Shown here: positions 26,167 to 34,869 of the stretch, piece by piece
Position numbering within the stretch: the first letter of the stretch is position 1
Layout of the letters: the number at the start of each line of letters is the position of its first letter
NCBI GenBank assembly: GCA_038257155.1
Contig: JBBSJP010000023.1
Coordinates: 1 to 64,000 of the forward strand
Length of the DNA: 64,000 nt
DNA from: JANJTY01 sp038257155
GTDB lineage: Bacteria; Pseudomonadota; Gammaproteobacteria; Xanthomonadales; Xanthomonadaceae
Direction: 5' to 3'
Made by a program: the position numbers and the translations under genes
Notes under the pieces: generated by a model
What the model was told of the DNA's origin: nothing
Database searches by the model: none
The model's input: the letters and a program-made list of their open reading frames with translations, nothing else

Positions 26167-27582
26167 ATGCCTGATCACAGCAACTTGCCGCGCGCCACAC
26201 TGGCCGCCGCCATTGCACTGGCACTTTCGCTTCCGTTCTCGGCGTCCGCCGCGACCATCACGGTGGACAGCAGCACCTGTCTCCTTGCCGACGCCATCAC
26301 CAGCGCCAACACCGATGGCGCGGTGGGCGGCTGCGCCAGCGGCGATGGCACCGACTTGCTGATGCTGACGGCCGACGCGTTCCTGACCCAGCAACTTCCG
26401 CCGATCGTCTCCGACATGGACATCGTCGGCAGCTTCGGCTCGCCGCCGCAGATCAATGCCGAGGGCAGCGCCCGGCTCTTCTTTATCGGCGGCGCTTCTG
26501 GCGGCAACGACATTGCTCCGACGGTGGGGTTCGCCGGGCTCAGGTTGGTCAGCGGCAGCGCGCAGGGCGGTGCCGGGAGCGGCGGTGGCGCTGGCGGTGC
26601 CGGCGCGGGTGGCGCGATGTACGTGCACGCCGGTGCGGTCAGCGTGAGTAGCGTGCAATTCACCAACAATCATGTCGTCGGTGGCCTGGGCTCGACCAGC
26701 AACGGTAACGCAACCGGTGCCGGCGGCGGTGGCGGCATGGGCGGCACGGGCGGCGCTGGCTCAACCACCAACGGGTCCGGCCTGGACGGCGGCACGCAGG
26801 CCTTCGGCGGCGGCGGTGGCGGTGGTGGTGACCTCGCCAGTGGTGGCCAGGGCGGCAACGGCGGATTCGGCGGCACCGGGAATGGCGGTAGCGGTTTGGC
26901 AGGCGGCTTCGGCGGCGGGGGCGGTGGCGGGGCGGGGGCGCTGGTGTCCGCCAGCCTCGGCGGATCCGGCGGCGCGGGTGGACATGGCGGTGGCGGTGGC
27001 GGCGGTGGCAGCAGCTTCGGCGGCGGCGACACCGCGGGTTCCGGCGGCGACGGTGGATTTGGTGGCGGTGGTGGTGGTGGCGGCGGCGGTGAAGGTGGCG
27101 CGGGTGTCGGTGGCGACGGCGGATTTGGCGGTGGCGCCGGGAACGGTGGTAGCGCCGAGGGCTCTTTCGGCACGCCTGGTACACCGGGCTTTGGCGGTGC
27201 GGTGACCGAGGCTGGCAGTTCCGGATCCGGTGCCGGGTTCGGCGGCGCGATATTCGTGCGAACCGGTAGCATCGATCTTAACGAAGTCGTCTTCAGCAAT
27301 AATTCGGCACTGGGCGGTGGTGGCTTGGCACCCGGCGCCGGCAAGGGTGGCGCGCTGTTCGTGCTGCACACGCTGGACAATCCCAATGGCAATCAGCGGG
27401 GCATGCCGCAGGCTTTGCCGCAGGTCAGCGGTTGCAGCGTGACCTTCTCGGGCAACGCCGCCTCTGCCGACGCCAGCAGCGATACCGACAACGACGATGT
27501 ATTCGGCACCAGCCGCGACGCACTCACCGCGGTCTGCGGGCCCATCTTCGCCGACGGATTCGAAGAGCCGAAGGCGCCGTGA
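26167..27582 (+). CDS. Secreted glycine-rich protein with FADGFE C-terminus
   Basis: The 471-residue product has a signal peptide (LAAAIALALSLPFSASA), an N-terminal domain (about 30-140) resembling the right-handed beta-helix/CSLREA-type secreted proteins, a long low-complexity Gly/Ala region (about 135-400, GG-rich like PE-PGRS proteins), and a short tail ending in IFADGFEEPKAP. GGGGAGAAG upstream of the ATG supports the start. The FADGFE terminal motif is shared by many secreted proteins of this order and may be a sorting tag; that is an inference. The stop overlaps the GTG of the hydroxylase gene. Confidence 0.75.
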   Translation: MPDHSNLPRATLAAAIALALSLPFSASAATITVDSSTCLLADAITSANTDGAVGGCASGDGTDLLMLTADAFLTQQLPPIVSDMDIVGSFGSPPQINAEGSARLFFIGGASGGNDIAPTVGFAGLRLVSGSAQGGAGSGGGAGGAGAGGAMYVHAGAVSVSSVQFTNNHVVGGLGSTSNGNATGAGGGGGMGGTGGAGSTTNGSGLDGGTQAFGGGGGGGGDLASGGQGGNGGFGGTGNGGSGLAGGFGGGGGGGAGALVSASLGGSGGAGGHGGGGGGGGSSFGGGDTAGSGGDGGFGGGGGGGGGGEGGAGVGGDGGFGGGAGNGGSAEGSFGTPGTPGFGGAVTEAGSSGSGAGFGGAIFVRTGSIDLNEVVFSNNSALGGGGLAPGAGKGGALFVLHTLDNPNGNQRGMPQALPQVSGCSVTFSGNAASADASSDTDNDDVFGTSRDALTAVCGPIFADGFEEPKAP

Positions 27583-28250
27583 TCCTCAGCTTCGCCGATG
27601 TCATCGACAGCGGCGAGCTCGCGCAACTTCATGCGCTGGCCGCGAGCGAGCCCTTCGTCCCCGGGATGGAGACGGCCGGCGAGCGCCTGGCCGGGATCAA
27701 GCACAACGAGCAACTGGCGCGCGGCAGTGCAGCCATCGCCTCCGCGACCACGCTGCTGGTGACCGCGCTCAAACGCCATGCCGCCTTTTGCGATGCCTGC
27801 TACCCCAAACAGCTGCACTCGGTGCTGGTGTCGCGCTACCGACCCGGCATGGCCTACGGCCCGCACGTCGACAATGCCCTGATGGGCGATCAGATCGCCT
27901 GGCGCACCGACCTGTCGCTGAGCCTGTTTCTGGGGGAACCAGACACCTACGACGGCGGTGAACTGTCGCTCGAGTCCGGCAGCGGCGAAGTGCGCGTGAA
28001 GCTGCCGGCGCGCAGCATGGTCTGTTACCCGACCTCGCAACTGCACGAGGTGCGTGAAGTGACGCGCGGCGAGCGCCTGGCGCTTGTGGGCTGGGTGCAA
28101 AGCTACGTGCGCGACGCCAGCGCGCGCGAAGCGCTGTGGGACCTGGCTCAGGCACGTGACGCCGAGTACGCGCAGCATGGCAAGAGCCGCGTGTTCGACC
28201 TGGTCAACAAGACCCACACCAACCTGTTGCGGCGCTGGGCGGAGCCCTGA
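27579..28250 (+). CDS. PKHD-type Fe(II)/2-oxoglutarate hydroxylase (PiuC-like)
   Basis: The 223-residue protein starts at a GTG that overlaps the preceding stop (GTGA), giving VILSFADVIDSGELAQL as the typical PiuC-like N-terminus. The double-stranded beta-helix core is intact. Iron ligands are H and D in YGPHVDNALMG and the distal H in TSQLHEVREV, with the 2-oxoglutarate Arg in RGERLALVGWVQS. In other bacteria this family sits beside TonB siderophore receptors and is linked to iron uptake. Here it is coupled to the glycine-rich secreted protein, so hydroxylation of that product is a testable idea. Confidence 0.88.
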   Translation: MILSFADVIDSGELAQLHALAASEPFVPGMETAGERLAGIKHNEQLARGSAAIASATTLLVTALKRHAAFCDACYPKQLHSVLVSRYRPGMAYGPHVDNALMGDQIAWRTDLSLSLFLGEPDTYDGGELSLESGSGEVRVKLPARSMVCYPTSQLHEVREVTRGERLALVGWVQSYVRDASAREALWDLAQARDAEYAQHGKSRVFDLVNKTHTNLLRRWAEP

Positions 28251-28319
28251 GCGCGGGCGAGGATTCGCACGAGGCACAGGACATCCAATATTCGCGTCGT
28301 TTCAGCATTGTGAGGGCTC

Positions 28320-28412
28320 GGAGGGCGGATCTTGATCCGCCACCGCGACAAAGCCTGGTACGAAGCCGTTCCACCCGAGCATCCGGCAGCGGCGCATCAA
28401 GATGCGCCCTCC
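28320..28412. repeat. Dispersed 93-bp double-hairpin element, copy 1
   Basis: Left arm GGAGGGCGGATCTTGATCCG and right arm GGCGCATCAAGATGCGCC are each self-complementary. GAAGCCGTTCC lies in the middle. Near-identical copies lie at 32497-32591 and 35960-36052, and a right-arm-only copy at 60624-60644. Confidence 0.9.
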
Positions 28413-28528
28413 GAAGGCAGCGGCGCATCAACAGGGCCATGCCCGTTGGCGACTGAACGCACCGACAAAGCTGAAGACACAAGGCATGATGGGAGGCACA
28501 CCCGCCTCTACCTTTCTGGAGTAGTGCC

Positions 28529-28702
28529 ATGGCCGCCACTGCCACCGACATCCTCAAGATCATCTTCGCGATCATCCTGCCGCCGCTGGGCGTGTTCCTG
28601 GAGGTTGGCTTCAAGGGCCACTTCTGGCTCAACATCCTGCTGACCCTGCTCGGCTTCATCCCGGGCATCATCCATGCGCTGTACGTGATCCTGAAGCACT
28701 GA
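28529..28702 (+). CDS. Pmp3/YqaE (UPF0057) small membrane protein
   Basis: A 57-residue protein with two hydrophobic helices. AIILPPLGVFLEVG and the second-helix WLNILLTLLGFIPGIIHALY are the family signature of Pmp3/YqaE proteolipids, which are stress-related membrane proteins. The ATG is preceded by TGGAG at suitable distance. It is short but the family match is clear, and it stands alone between repeat-bearing intergenic DNA. Confidence 0.9.
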   Translation: MAATATDILKIIFAIILPPLGVFLEVGFKGHFWLNILLTLLGFIPGIIHALYVILKH

Positions 28703-29155
28703 GGGCGTCAGCGCAGTGAGCATCGGCCGCAGCCGGGCGTTGGTGCGCCGCAGTGCACTGTGCTGCAGCCATTCGCCGTCCCCTTGCGCGCAACAGGGGT
28801 GCTGTCTTTCTGGACCCTGTCGCTCAGCCAAGGCAAGACGTGCCCGGTTTCGATCGTGCGCGGGAGGTCGTCGGCTAGGTGTCTCTGCGCACATACGTGG
28901 CATTTAGGTTGCCGTGTAATCCCAACGCACCGGCACTTTGCCGGGGGATGTCCCGATTCCGAAACCTCACGGTCCGAGATGCAACGAACCGGCATCTCGG
29001 TCTACCCGCGGTCGGCAAAGTAAAAAAGCGGCAGGATTGCTTCGAGGTGATCCTCACGCTGAGACAGGGCACATTGCAGCGCCTGCCGTGCTGAAAGCGA
29101 CAGACATACGCGGGAGCGGCCTCAGACACCCAGCCTCGAACCCAAGGAGATTCCC
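28703..29155. other. Intergenic region, no supported gene
   Basis: About 450 bases. Several overlapping short open frames run on both strands without a ribosome binding site or a family pattern. It probably carries the promoter of the small gene at 29156. Confidence 0.5.
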
Positions 29156-29365
29156 ATGAGTAGGGATTGGACAGCAGATCAGCGCGGCGTGCCCGCCGAG
29201 AAGACGAAGGACTCTGGCAACGCAGGTCGCGGAGTAGGCGGGCAAGCGAATGACGGCTCTTGCGACGACAAACTCGGAATCGGAAAGCAGCAGGATGACG
29301 GCCGTCGGCCCGCAGACGCGGGAAACGAGAGCGACGATCAGCCTGCACCGGTCGGAAAGCCCTGA
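29156..29365 (+). CDS. Small hydrophilic, probably disordered protein
   Basis: A 69-residue product with an excellent AAGGAG seven bases before the ATG, which is the main reason to believe it. The composition is Gly/Asp/Lys/Asn-rich with no hydrophobic core (DDKLGIGKQQDDGRRPAD), like the short hydrophilic stress proteins found in many bacteria. I do not recognise the family, and no operon partner is evident. Confidence 0.55.
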   Translation: MSRDWTADQRGVPAEKTKDSGNAGRGVGGQANDGSCDDKLGIGKQQDDGRRPADAGNESDDQPAPVGKP

Positions 29366-29511
29366 CGCACCGTCGCGGGCTTGCAACGGCGATCAACTCT
29401 CCGAGCTGGTACATCCGTTCTGATGTTTCTTCGTTTGCCTGCATCAAGACCGCATCGGGCTGATAACCGCCGGAGCTGACCCCGGTAGCCTGCGCAACGC
29501 CGATCACTCGA

Positions 29512-30441
29512 TCATGCCGCCTCGCGGTGCTCGTAATAGGGGTGCTGCTTCTGGTCGAGAAGTGCTTGCAGCGCGGCGACATCCTGTGATTCGGGATTCA
29601 GCCAGGCATCCAGGAACTCCGGCTGCAGGTTGATGATGGTCCGGTCGTGGCCAGCGGCGGCCACCTCGGGCTCGGGTTCGTCGGTGACCGCCGCGAATGA
29701 CATCAGGTCAGGTGCCAGGCCCTTCGGGTCACGCCAGTGGGACCACAGGCAGACGATCAGCATGGGCTCGCCGGTTCTTGGCTCGAACTCCAGCACCACG
29801 TTGCCTTCCGGCGTTTCGACGTTCTCGTAGAAGCGCTCGGCCACCATCACGCCGTGCGTCTTGCCGAACAAGTCCTTCCAGAAGCCCTCCAGGTTGTCGC
29901 GCCGCGCGTTGTAGGTGCCCGGATAGCGTCGATCGTAGAACGCGGGTTTGCCCGCCGGCCTGCACTGGTAGCGCATCGGCTTGATCACCCGCTTGCCGTC
30001 CTCCCATACCATCACCGGCGCATACACGCCGGGAAAAATGCGTGAATCTCTCGGCTCGGGTTTGGTACGCCTCAAATCCGCCAGCTTCCCCTTGAGCCAG
30101 GGAATCTTGTCCATGGCAATGCGCTGATCGTTCTCCGCCGCCTTGGTCGGCCGCGTGGCCAGCTTGCGCTTGGCATCTGCCAGGCGCCTGGACTGCTTGA
30201 ACAGCTCTTGCTCCAGACGCAACGCTTCCTGCTCGCGATGTGCCTGCACCAGGTGCCAGATTTGCCCTTCGACCCCGGATTCCGCCTGGCTGAAGGCATC
30301 GTCCATGCCCTTGCTTGTCTTGATCTTCTCGCCCTGTGCGCGGGCACCGTAGAGCCGCAGGAACTCCGGCAGGTCGATGCTGGCACCAAAGGCGCGGATG
30401 TACTTCTGGTAGGAGTCCCAGACCTGGGCGGAATAGCACAT
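29512..30441 (-). CDS. SRAP (SOS response-associated peptidase, YedK/HMCES-like) with insertion
   Basis: The 309-residue protein begins Met-Cys-Tyr, leaving Cys2 as the N-terminal catalytic residue after Met removal. The other active-site segments are TYNARRDNLEG (Asn), VMVAERFYENV (Glu) and AAAGHDRTIINLQPEFL (His). SRAP proteins crosslink covalently to abasic sites in single-stranded DNA and protect them. Compared with YedK (about 220 residues) there is an extra mostly helical, charged stretch at about residues 30-125. The gene stands alone; no LexA box was identified with confidence. Confidence 0.85.
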   Translation of the reverse strand: MCYSAQVWDSYQKYIRAFGASIDLPEFLRLYGARAQGEKIKTSKGMDDAFSQAESGVEGQIWHLVQAHREQEALRLEQELFKQSRRLADAKRKLATRPTKAAENDQRIAMDKIPWLKGKLADLRRTKPEPRDSRIFPGVYAPVMVWEDGKRVIKPMRYQCRPAGKPAFYDRRYPGTYNARRDNLEGFWKDLFGKTHGVMVAERFYENVETPEGNVVLEFEPRTGEPMLIVCLWSHWRDPKGLAPDLMSFAAVTDEPEPEVAAAGHDRTIINLQPEFLDAWLNPESQDVAALQALLDQKQHPYYEHREAA

Positions 30442-30567
30442 TCGACGGTCCTTTGAAGTTGTGCGGCGGGTGACCTGAAGCGTTTACAAGGCATGCTTAT
30501 CGGGCGCAGGGCAGGGTGCCCATTTCATCGCTGGCCATCTCCTTCCGACCGCGTCATGCCCCCTGTC

Positions 30568-31560
30568 TCAGAGTAAATATCCTGGAATCGCCTCGGCAAT
30601 CAGTTCGATCGAGCGCAGTCGCGCAGGGTGCTCGTAGACGTCGGAGACGATCATCAGTTCGTCGACACCCGTTTCAGCGACGAAGGCCTGCAGTCCTGCG
30701 CGCACGGTGTCCACGGATCCGATAACGGAACGCGCCAGCATGTTCATGGCCTGCGCCTTCTCATGCGGCGACCAGTAGGTCTCGATATCGTCGATGGGCG
30801 GCTTGCTCAGGCCACGTTGCCCGCTGAGAAGGTCGGCAAAGGCCATCTGCTGCGTGGTCCACAGCCGCCGCGCCTCGGCGTCGGTGTCGGCCGCGATGAC
30901 GTTGACGCCTGCCATCGCGTAGGGCCGATCAAGCTGCTCTGAGGGCCTGAAGCGGCTGCGGTAGATGTCGAGCGCCTGCATCAGCATCGCCGGCGCGAAA
31001 TGCGATGCAAAGGCGTAAGGCAGGCCGAGTTCGGCCGCCAGTCTTGCGCCGGAACCGCTCGATCCCAGTATCCACAGCGGCACCTTGGTGCCGGCCGCCG
31101 GCACCGCGATGATGCGCTGGTCGGGGCTGGCGGGCGCGAGAAATGCCTGGAGTTCGAGCACGTCCTGCGGGAAGTGGTCCGACGCGTCGGCAGCCCGCCG
31201 CATCGCCCGCACCGCCAGCTGATCGGTGCCAGGCGCACGGCCGAGGCCAAGATCGATACGTCCCGGATAGAGTCGCTCCAGCGTGCCGAACTGCTCGGCG
31301 ACGATGTAAGGCGCGTGGTTTGGCAACATGATGCCGCCGGCGCCCACCCGGATCGTGCGAGTGCCGCCGGCGATGAAACCGATGACTATCGACGTGGCAG
31401 CGCTGGCAACGCCCTCCATGTTGTGGTGCTCCGCCACCCACAGGCGGCGGTAGCCCCACTGCTCCGCGTGGACGGCAAGGTCTCGCGCATTGCTGAGCGC
31501 CGTCGCAGCATTGGTGTCTTGCGTAACGCGGACAAGTTCGAGTATCGACAACGTTGTCAT
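30568..31560 (-). CDS. LLM-class flavin-dependent oxidoreductase (luciferase-like monooxygenase)
   Basis: The 330-residue protein from ATG 31560 shows the bacterial luciferase-like TIM barrel of the MsnO8/YhbW subgroup: MTTLSILELVRV, YRRLWVAEHHNMEGVAS, VGAGGIMLPNHAPYIVAEQF and LGLGRAPGTD. These bind reduced flavin. The open frame runs about 370 codons further upstream but only through repeat and antisense sequence. The FMN reductase gene directly upstream (113-base gap, same strand) could supply FMNH2, making a two-component monooxygenase; the substrate is unknown. Confidence 0.88.
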   Translation of the reverse strand: MTTLSILELVRVTQDTNAATALSNARDLAVHAEQWGYRRLWVAEHHNMEGVASAATSIVIGFIAGGTRTIRVGAGGIMLPNHAPYIVAEQFGTLERLYPGRIDLGLGRAPGTDQLAVRAMRRAADASDHFPQDVLELQAFLAPASPDQRIIAVPAAGTKVPLWILGSSGSGARLAAELGLPYAFASHFAPAMLMQALDIYRSRFRPSEQLDRPYAMAGVNVIAADTDAEARRLWTTQQMAFADLLSGQRGLSKPPIDDIETYWSPHEKAQAMNMLARSVIGSVDTVRAGLQAFVAETGVDELMIVSDVYEHPARLRSIELIAEAIPGYLL

Positions 31561-31673
31561 TTCACTTCGTGCCTGAGGTGGTGCCATAGGGGTCGATCCG
31601 TCAGCGACATCGTCGTCAGCCCTCACCTCGCAGGGTGGGCATTGACCCACCGCTGCACCGCGTCGAACGCGAC

Positions 31674-32246
31674 TCAACCGCCACGCGGCAACACCGTCAA
31701 CATCCGCTGCACAAACGCGGAGTACGCCTTCATGTATTTGCCAAGGAACTCCGCCGTGCTGTCCTTGGAAATATTGCCCTCGTTGTCGATCAAGCCGGGA
31801 GTGAGCTGGACATAGGCCTCTACATCGTTCATCAGTGGCGCATTGCAGTAGCAAAGGATGCCGCGCAGGTGCTGCTGAGCCACGGCTGTGCCGATGGCCC
31901 CCGGTGACGTACCGATGACCCCGGACGGCTTGTTCGTGAACGCATTCTTCCCATAGGGACGGCTGGCCCAATCGATCGCATTCTTCAACGCGCCGGGGAT
32001 CGAGCGGTTGTACTCGGGGGTGACGAACAGCAGCGCGTCGACGTCGGCAATCTGCTGTTTGAAGCGCCGACCGGCTTCCGGGTAGTCGCTGTCGTAGTCG
32101 TAGCTGTACAGCGGCAGGTCGCGGATGGGGATCTCCTGCAGCTTCAGTTCCGGCGGGGCGACCTTCGCCAGCGCAAGCGCCAACTTCCGGTTGATCGATG
32201 CCTTGGCGAGGCTGCCTACGATGTAGCCAACGGTGAATGTGTTCAT
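31674..32246 (-). CDS. NAD(P)H-dependent FMN reductase (flavodoxin-like)
   Basis: The 190-residue protein has the NADPH-dependent FMN reductase fold. VGYIVGSLAKASINRKLA is the phosphate-binding loop, TPEYNRSIPGALKNAIDWAS is the flavin-binding segment, and GVIGTSPGAIG comes later. Such enzymes reduce FMN or quinones. Position upstream of the LLM monooxygenase on the same strand suggests it feeds reduced flavin to it, though it could act independently. Confidence 0.88.
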   Translation of the reverse strand: MNTFTVGYIVGSLAKASINRKLALALAKVAPPELKLQEIPIRDLPLYSYDYDSDYPEAGRRFKQQIADVDALLFVTPEYNRSIPGALKNAIDWASRPYGKNAFTNKPSGVIGTSPGAIGTAVAQQHLRGILCYCNAPLMNDVEAYVQLTPGLIDNEGNISKDSTAEFLGKYMKAYSAFVQRMLTVLPRGG

Positions 32247-32496
32247 CGAAAACCTCCAGGTTGCTTGGAAACGCTAGACACTTGAGTGAATCGGCTGCTG
32301 ACTGTAGGGCGATCTGAAAGCAACAGCCCTTGCGGAGTTGCCCATAGCCTGGCGCAATAGCTCCCGAGTATTCATTACACCAAGTGTCGACCACAGTTCG
32401 GTTCGGCGCCCCACGCAGTGGGAAAGGGAACAGGTCGCTGACAGGGTAGCTTCGACTGAATGGAGATTCGCCCCACCCGTAACCAGAAGCGCCCTT

Positions 32497-32591
32497 GGAG
32501 GGCGGACCTTGATCCGCCGTCGCGCCAAAGTTCGGACAGCGAAGCCGTCCCACTCCAGGTTCCGGCAGCGGCGCATCAAGATGCGCCCTCC
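32497..32591. repeat. Dispersed double-hairpin element, copy 2
   Basis: Same layout as the copy at 28320: left arm GGAGGGCGGACCTTGATCCG, centre GAAGCCGTCCCACTCC, right arm GGCGCATCAAGATGCGCC. Confidence 0.9.
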
Positions 32592-32615
32592 AGCAGCGAT
32601 CGCCGCACCCCTGTG

Positions 32616-32655
32616 GAGCTTTCAGCACGCCGTTGGCGTTCCGCTGTCGCGGAGC
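32616..32655. repeat. 40-bp dispersed repeat (inverted copy)
   Basis: The reverse complement reads GCTCCGCGACAGCGGAACGC followed by CAACGGCGTGCTGAAAGCTC. Direct-orientation copies occur at 37301-37340 (identical) and 38207-38245 (few mismatches). Confidence 0.88.
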
Positions 32656-32757
32656 AAACAAGTGCGAGAAGCCCAGAGATCCCGTTTTCATCTAATTGAG
32701 ACCACAAGAAAGAAGCGGTTGAGCTTCTTCTAAGGGAAGCACATGCATCTTTTTGAA

Positions 32758-32892
32758 CCCGTTCGTGGTGAGGAGCGTGGATCGAGACCGAAGGTCGAGG
32801 CCGCGCGTCTCGAACCACCGGCGAAAGGTGGTTCGAGACGCCCTCTCGATCGCGCTGCGCGCGCCTCGACAGCTCCTCACCACGAACGGGTA
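32758..32892. repeat. Long imperfect palindrome with CCCGTTCGTGGTGAG ends
   Basis: The outer arms CCCGTTCGTGGTGAGGAGC and GCTCCTCACCACGAACGGG are complementary, and inner segments such as GTCTCGAACCACC and GGTGGTTCGAGAC also pair. A related element lies at about 56246-56415, and single arms occur in the 49-bp array. Confidence 0.85.
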
Positions 32893-33244
32893 GGTAATAG
32901 TTGAGGGTATGGGCTGTTAGAAGCCCAGAGATCCCGATTTCCAACTTCTTGAGACCAAGAAAAACAACTGGTTAGCTTATGTTTGATGGAAGCGCACCCT
33001 GTGCGCGACCGGGATCTCCGGGCTCGCATTGGATTGGCGGTGTGCTGACGCTCTGCGGTCGCCGACAGGGTCAGCTCCTACACGGGAAACATGGCCTTTG
33101 GCAATTTGATGCGACCCAATGATCGAATCAAAGCCCGCCGTACCGCCCAACTGATACGGTAAATATTCGCTGATTCTGCTGCTGTTCTGCACAGTATGCC
33201 GCGCGCAGAATGATCGCCATGACCGGTCCCATCCTCTTCCCGGC

Positions 33245-34663
33245 GTGAACCTCTACCGCCAATACGCCAGCGAGATCGCGGCGATGATCGCTGCAGGCCA
33301 GCTGCAACCGGGTGATCGCCTGCCTTCGGTGCGCGAGGCGCGGGCGCGGCGGGGCATCAGTGCCTCGACCGTCTTCCAGGCATACCAATTGCTCGAGCGC
33401 GACGGCCTTGTGGTTGCCAGGCCGCAGTCGGGGTTCTACGTGAACCTGCCGCTCGCCGAACGCTCGGCAACGCCGGCCGCCGCCTCCGATGAACTCGCTT
33501 CCGAGGTGCAGGTCAGCGAACTGGTCTTCCACGTGCTGAACAAGCTGCGGTCGCGTTCTGTCGCCCCCTTGGGCTCTGCCTTTCCGGGGCCCGAACTCTT
33601 TCCCTTGGGCAAGCTGGCGCGCGCCGCCTCCGCCGGGCTGGTGGCGATGGATCCGGGCACGGTCGTAGAACATCTCTCGCCGGGCTATCCGCGGCTGATC
33701 GAACAGATCGAGCTGCGCTACCGCATGGACGGCATTGCCTTGGCGCCTGACGAAATCGTCGTCACCAACGGCGCGCTTGAGGCGCTGAACGCTGCCCTGC
33801 AGCTGACTACCAAACCAGGTGACACCGTGGTGGTGGAATCGCCGACCTTCTATGCGGCCTTGCAGGCAATCGAACGGCTTGGCCTGAAGGCGCTTTCACT
33901 GCCGACTTCGCCGGTGACAGGACTCGATCTGGACGCGCTGGAAATGGTGCTCACGCGCGAGCCCGTCGGCGCGTGCTGGCTGATGCCGAATTTCCAGAAC
34001 CCGACTGGCGCGCTGATGCCGGACACGAACAGGCGCGACCTGGTCGCGCTGCTTGCCCGGCACAACGTTCCCCTGATCGAGGACGACGTCTACGGCGAGC
34101 TCTTCTTCGGCACGGCGCGGCCCAAACCGGCCAAGGCGTTTGACCGCAAGGGGCTGGTGCTGCACTGCTCGTCGTTCTCCAAGACGCTGGCGCCTGGCTA
34201 CCGCGTGGGCTGGGTGGCCGCTGGCCGATATGCACAGGCCGTTCAACGTCACACCCTGATGACGACCATGTCGGCATCAATGCCCGCGCAGATGGCACTG
34301 ACCCAGTTCCTGCAGCTGGGCGGCTACGAGCGCCACCTGCGCCGTTTGCGCGGCGCCCTGCATGCGCGCATGGCGAACGCATCCGCAGTGATCGAGGCCG
34401 CATTCCCAAAGGGCACACGCGTGTCCCGACCGCGCGGCGGCTACTTCCTGTGGGTCGAACTGCCGCGCGCGCTCGATGCGATGGCACTGCACGCGCTGGC
34501 ACTGAAAGCAGGAATCGGCATCGCTCCGGGACATCTCTTCTCACCCGACACGCGCTTCTCGCAATACCTGCGCATCAACACCGGGCATGAAGGAAGCATC
34601 GTGCTGCCCGCACTGCGAAAGCTCGGCGAACTCGCCAACGAACTGGATGGAAACCCCGCATGA
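33245..34663 (+). CDS. MocR/PdxR-like GntR-family regulator with aminotransferase domain
   Basis: The 472-residue protein opens with a GntR winged-helix domain (about 1-75, LQPGDRLPSVREARARRGIS). After a linker comes a fold-type I aminotransferase domain (about 105-465); the PLP-binding Lys lies in SSFSKTLAPGYRVGW and the Asp/Asn motifs are present. MocR proteins are PLP-responsive transcription regulators. The start is GTG at 33245; a nine-codon frame beginning ATG at 33219 ends at its TGA across this start. It overlaps the next gene by four bases, so it is co-translated with small membrane proteins that may be part of its regulon. Confidence 0.88.
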   Translation: MNLYRQYASEIAAMIAAGQLQPGDRLPSVREARARRGISASTVFQAYQLLERDGLVVARPQSGFYVNLPLAERSATPAAASDELASEVQVSELVFHVLNKLRSRSVAPLGSAFPGPELFPLGKLARAASAGLVAMDPGTVVEHLSPGYPRLIEQIELRYRMDGIALAPDEIVVTNGALEALNAALQLTTKPGDTVVVESPTFYAALQAIERLGLKALSLPTSPVTGLDLDALEMVLTREPVGACWLMPNFQNPTGALMPDTNRRDLVALLARHNVPLIEDDVYGELFFGTARPKPAKAFDRKGLVLHCSSFSKTLAPGYRVGWVAAGRYAQAVQRHTLMTTMSASMPAQMALTQFLQLGGYERHLRRLRGALHARMANASAVIEAAFPKGTRVSRPRGGYFLWVELPRALDAMALHALALKAGIGIAPGHLFSPDTRFSQYLRINTGHEGSIVLPALRKLGELANELDGNPA

Positions 34664-34866
34664 AAATCCTCGCAATCGTCGCCTTCCTCGTCGTGATCAT
34701 CTACAACCTGGGCGCCGGTCTTTACTACATGTATGCCGACAAGGGCGGCAGCGACCGCATGGTCAAGGCACTCACCCGCCGCATAGCGCTCTCCGTGGCG
34801 CTGATCCTTTTGGTCGTGCTGGGCATTGCGACAGGCGTGGTTGTGCCACACGGTGTGTTGGGCTAG
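34660..34866 (+). CDS. DUF2909-like twin-transmembrane protein
   Basis: A 68-residue protein with two hydrophobic helices (ILAIVAFLVVIIYNLGAGLYYM and IALSVALILLVVLGIATGVV) separated by a basic stretch DKGGSDRMVKALTRR. This matches the DUF2909 family often found with cytochrome oxidase assembly genes in proteobacteria. Its ATG overlaps the regulator stop (ATGA). Function unknown. Confidence 0.8.
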   Translation: MKILAIVAFLVVIIYNLGAGLYYMYADKGGSDRMVKALTRRIALSVALILLVVLGIATGVVVPHGVLG

Positions 34867-34869
34867 GCC

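Larger units (their letters stand above)
32247..33244. other. 1-kb intergenic region built largely of dispersed repeats
   Basis: There is no supported gene. It contains the 95-bp double-hairpin element (32497-32591), a 40-bp repeat (32616-32655) and a long imperfect palindrome bounded by CCCGTTCGTGGTGAGGAGCG and its reverse (about 32758-32892). The phrase GAAGCCCAGAGATCCCG occurs twice (about 32669 and 32921). The last 250 bases should hold the MocR-like gene promoter. Confidence 0.75.

Noticed and set aside
28760..29023. Small plus-strand gene of 87 codons
   Set aside because: No ribosome binding site, no domain, overlapping frames of equal length; treated as non-coding.
30441..32691. A single 707-residue protein spanning the LLM oxygenase and upstream DNA
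   Set aside because: The upstream part overlaps the FMN reductase gene out of frame and intergenic repeats; the oxygenase family begins at ATG 31560.
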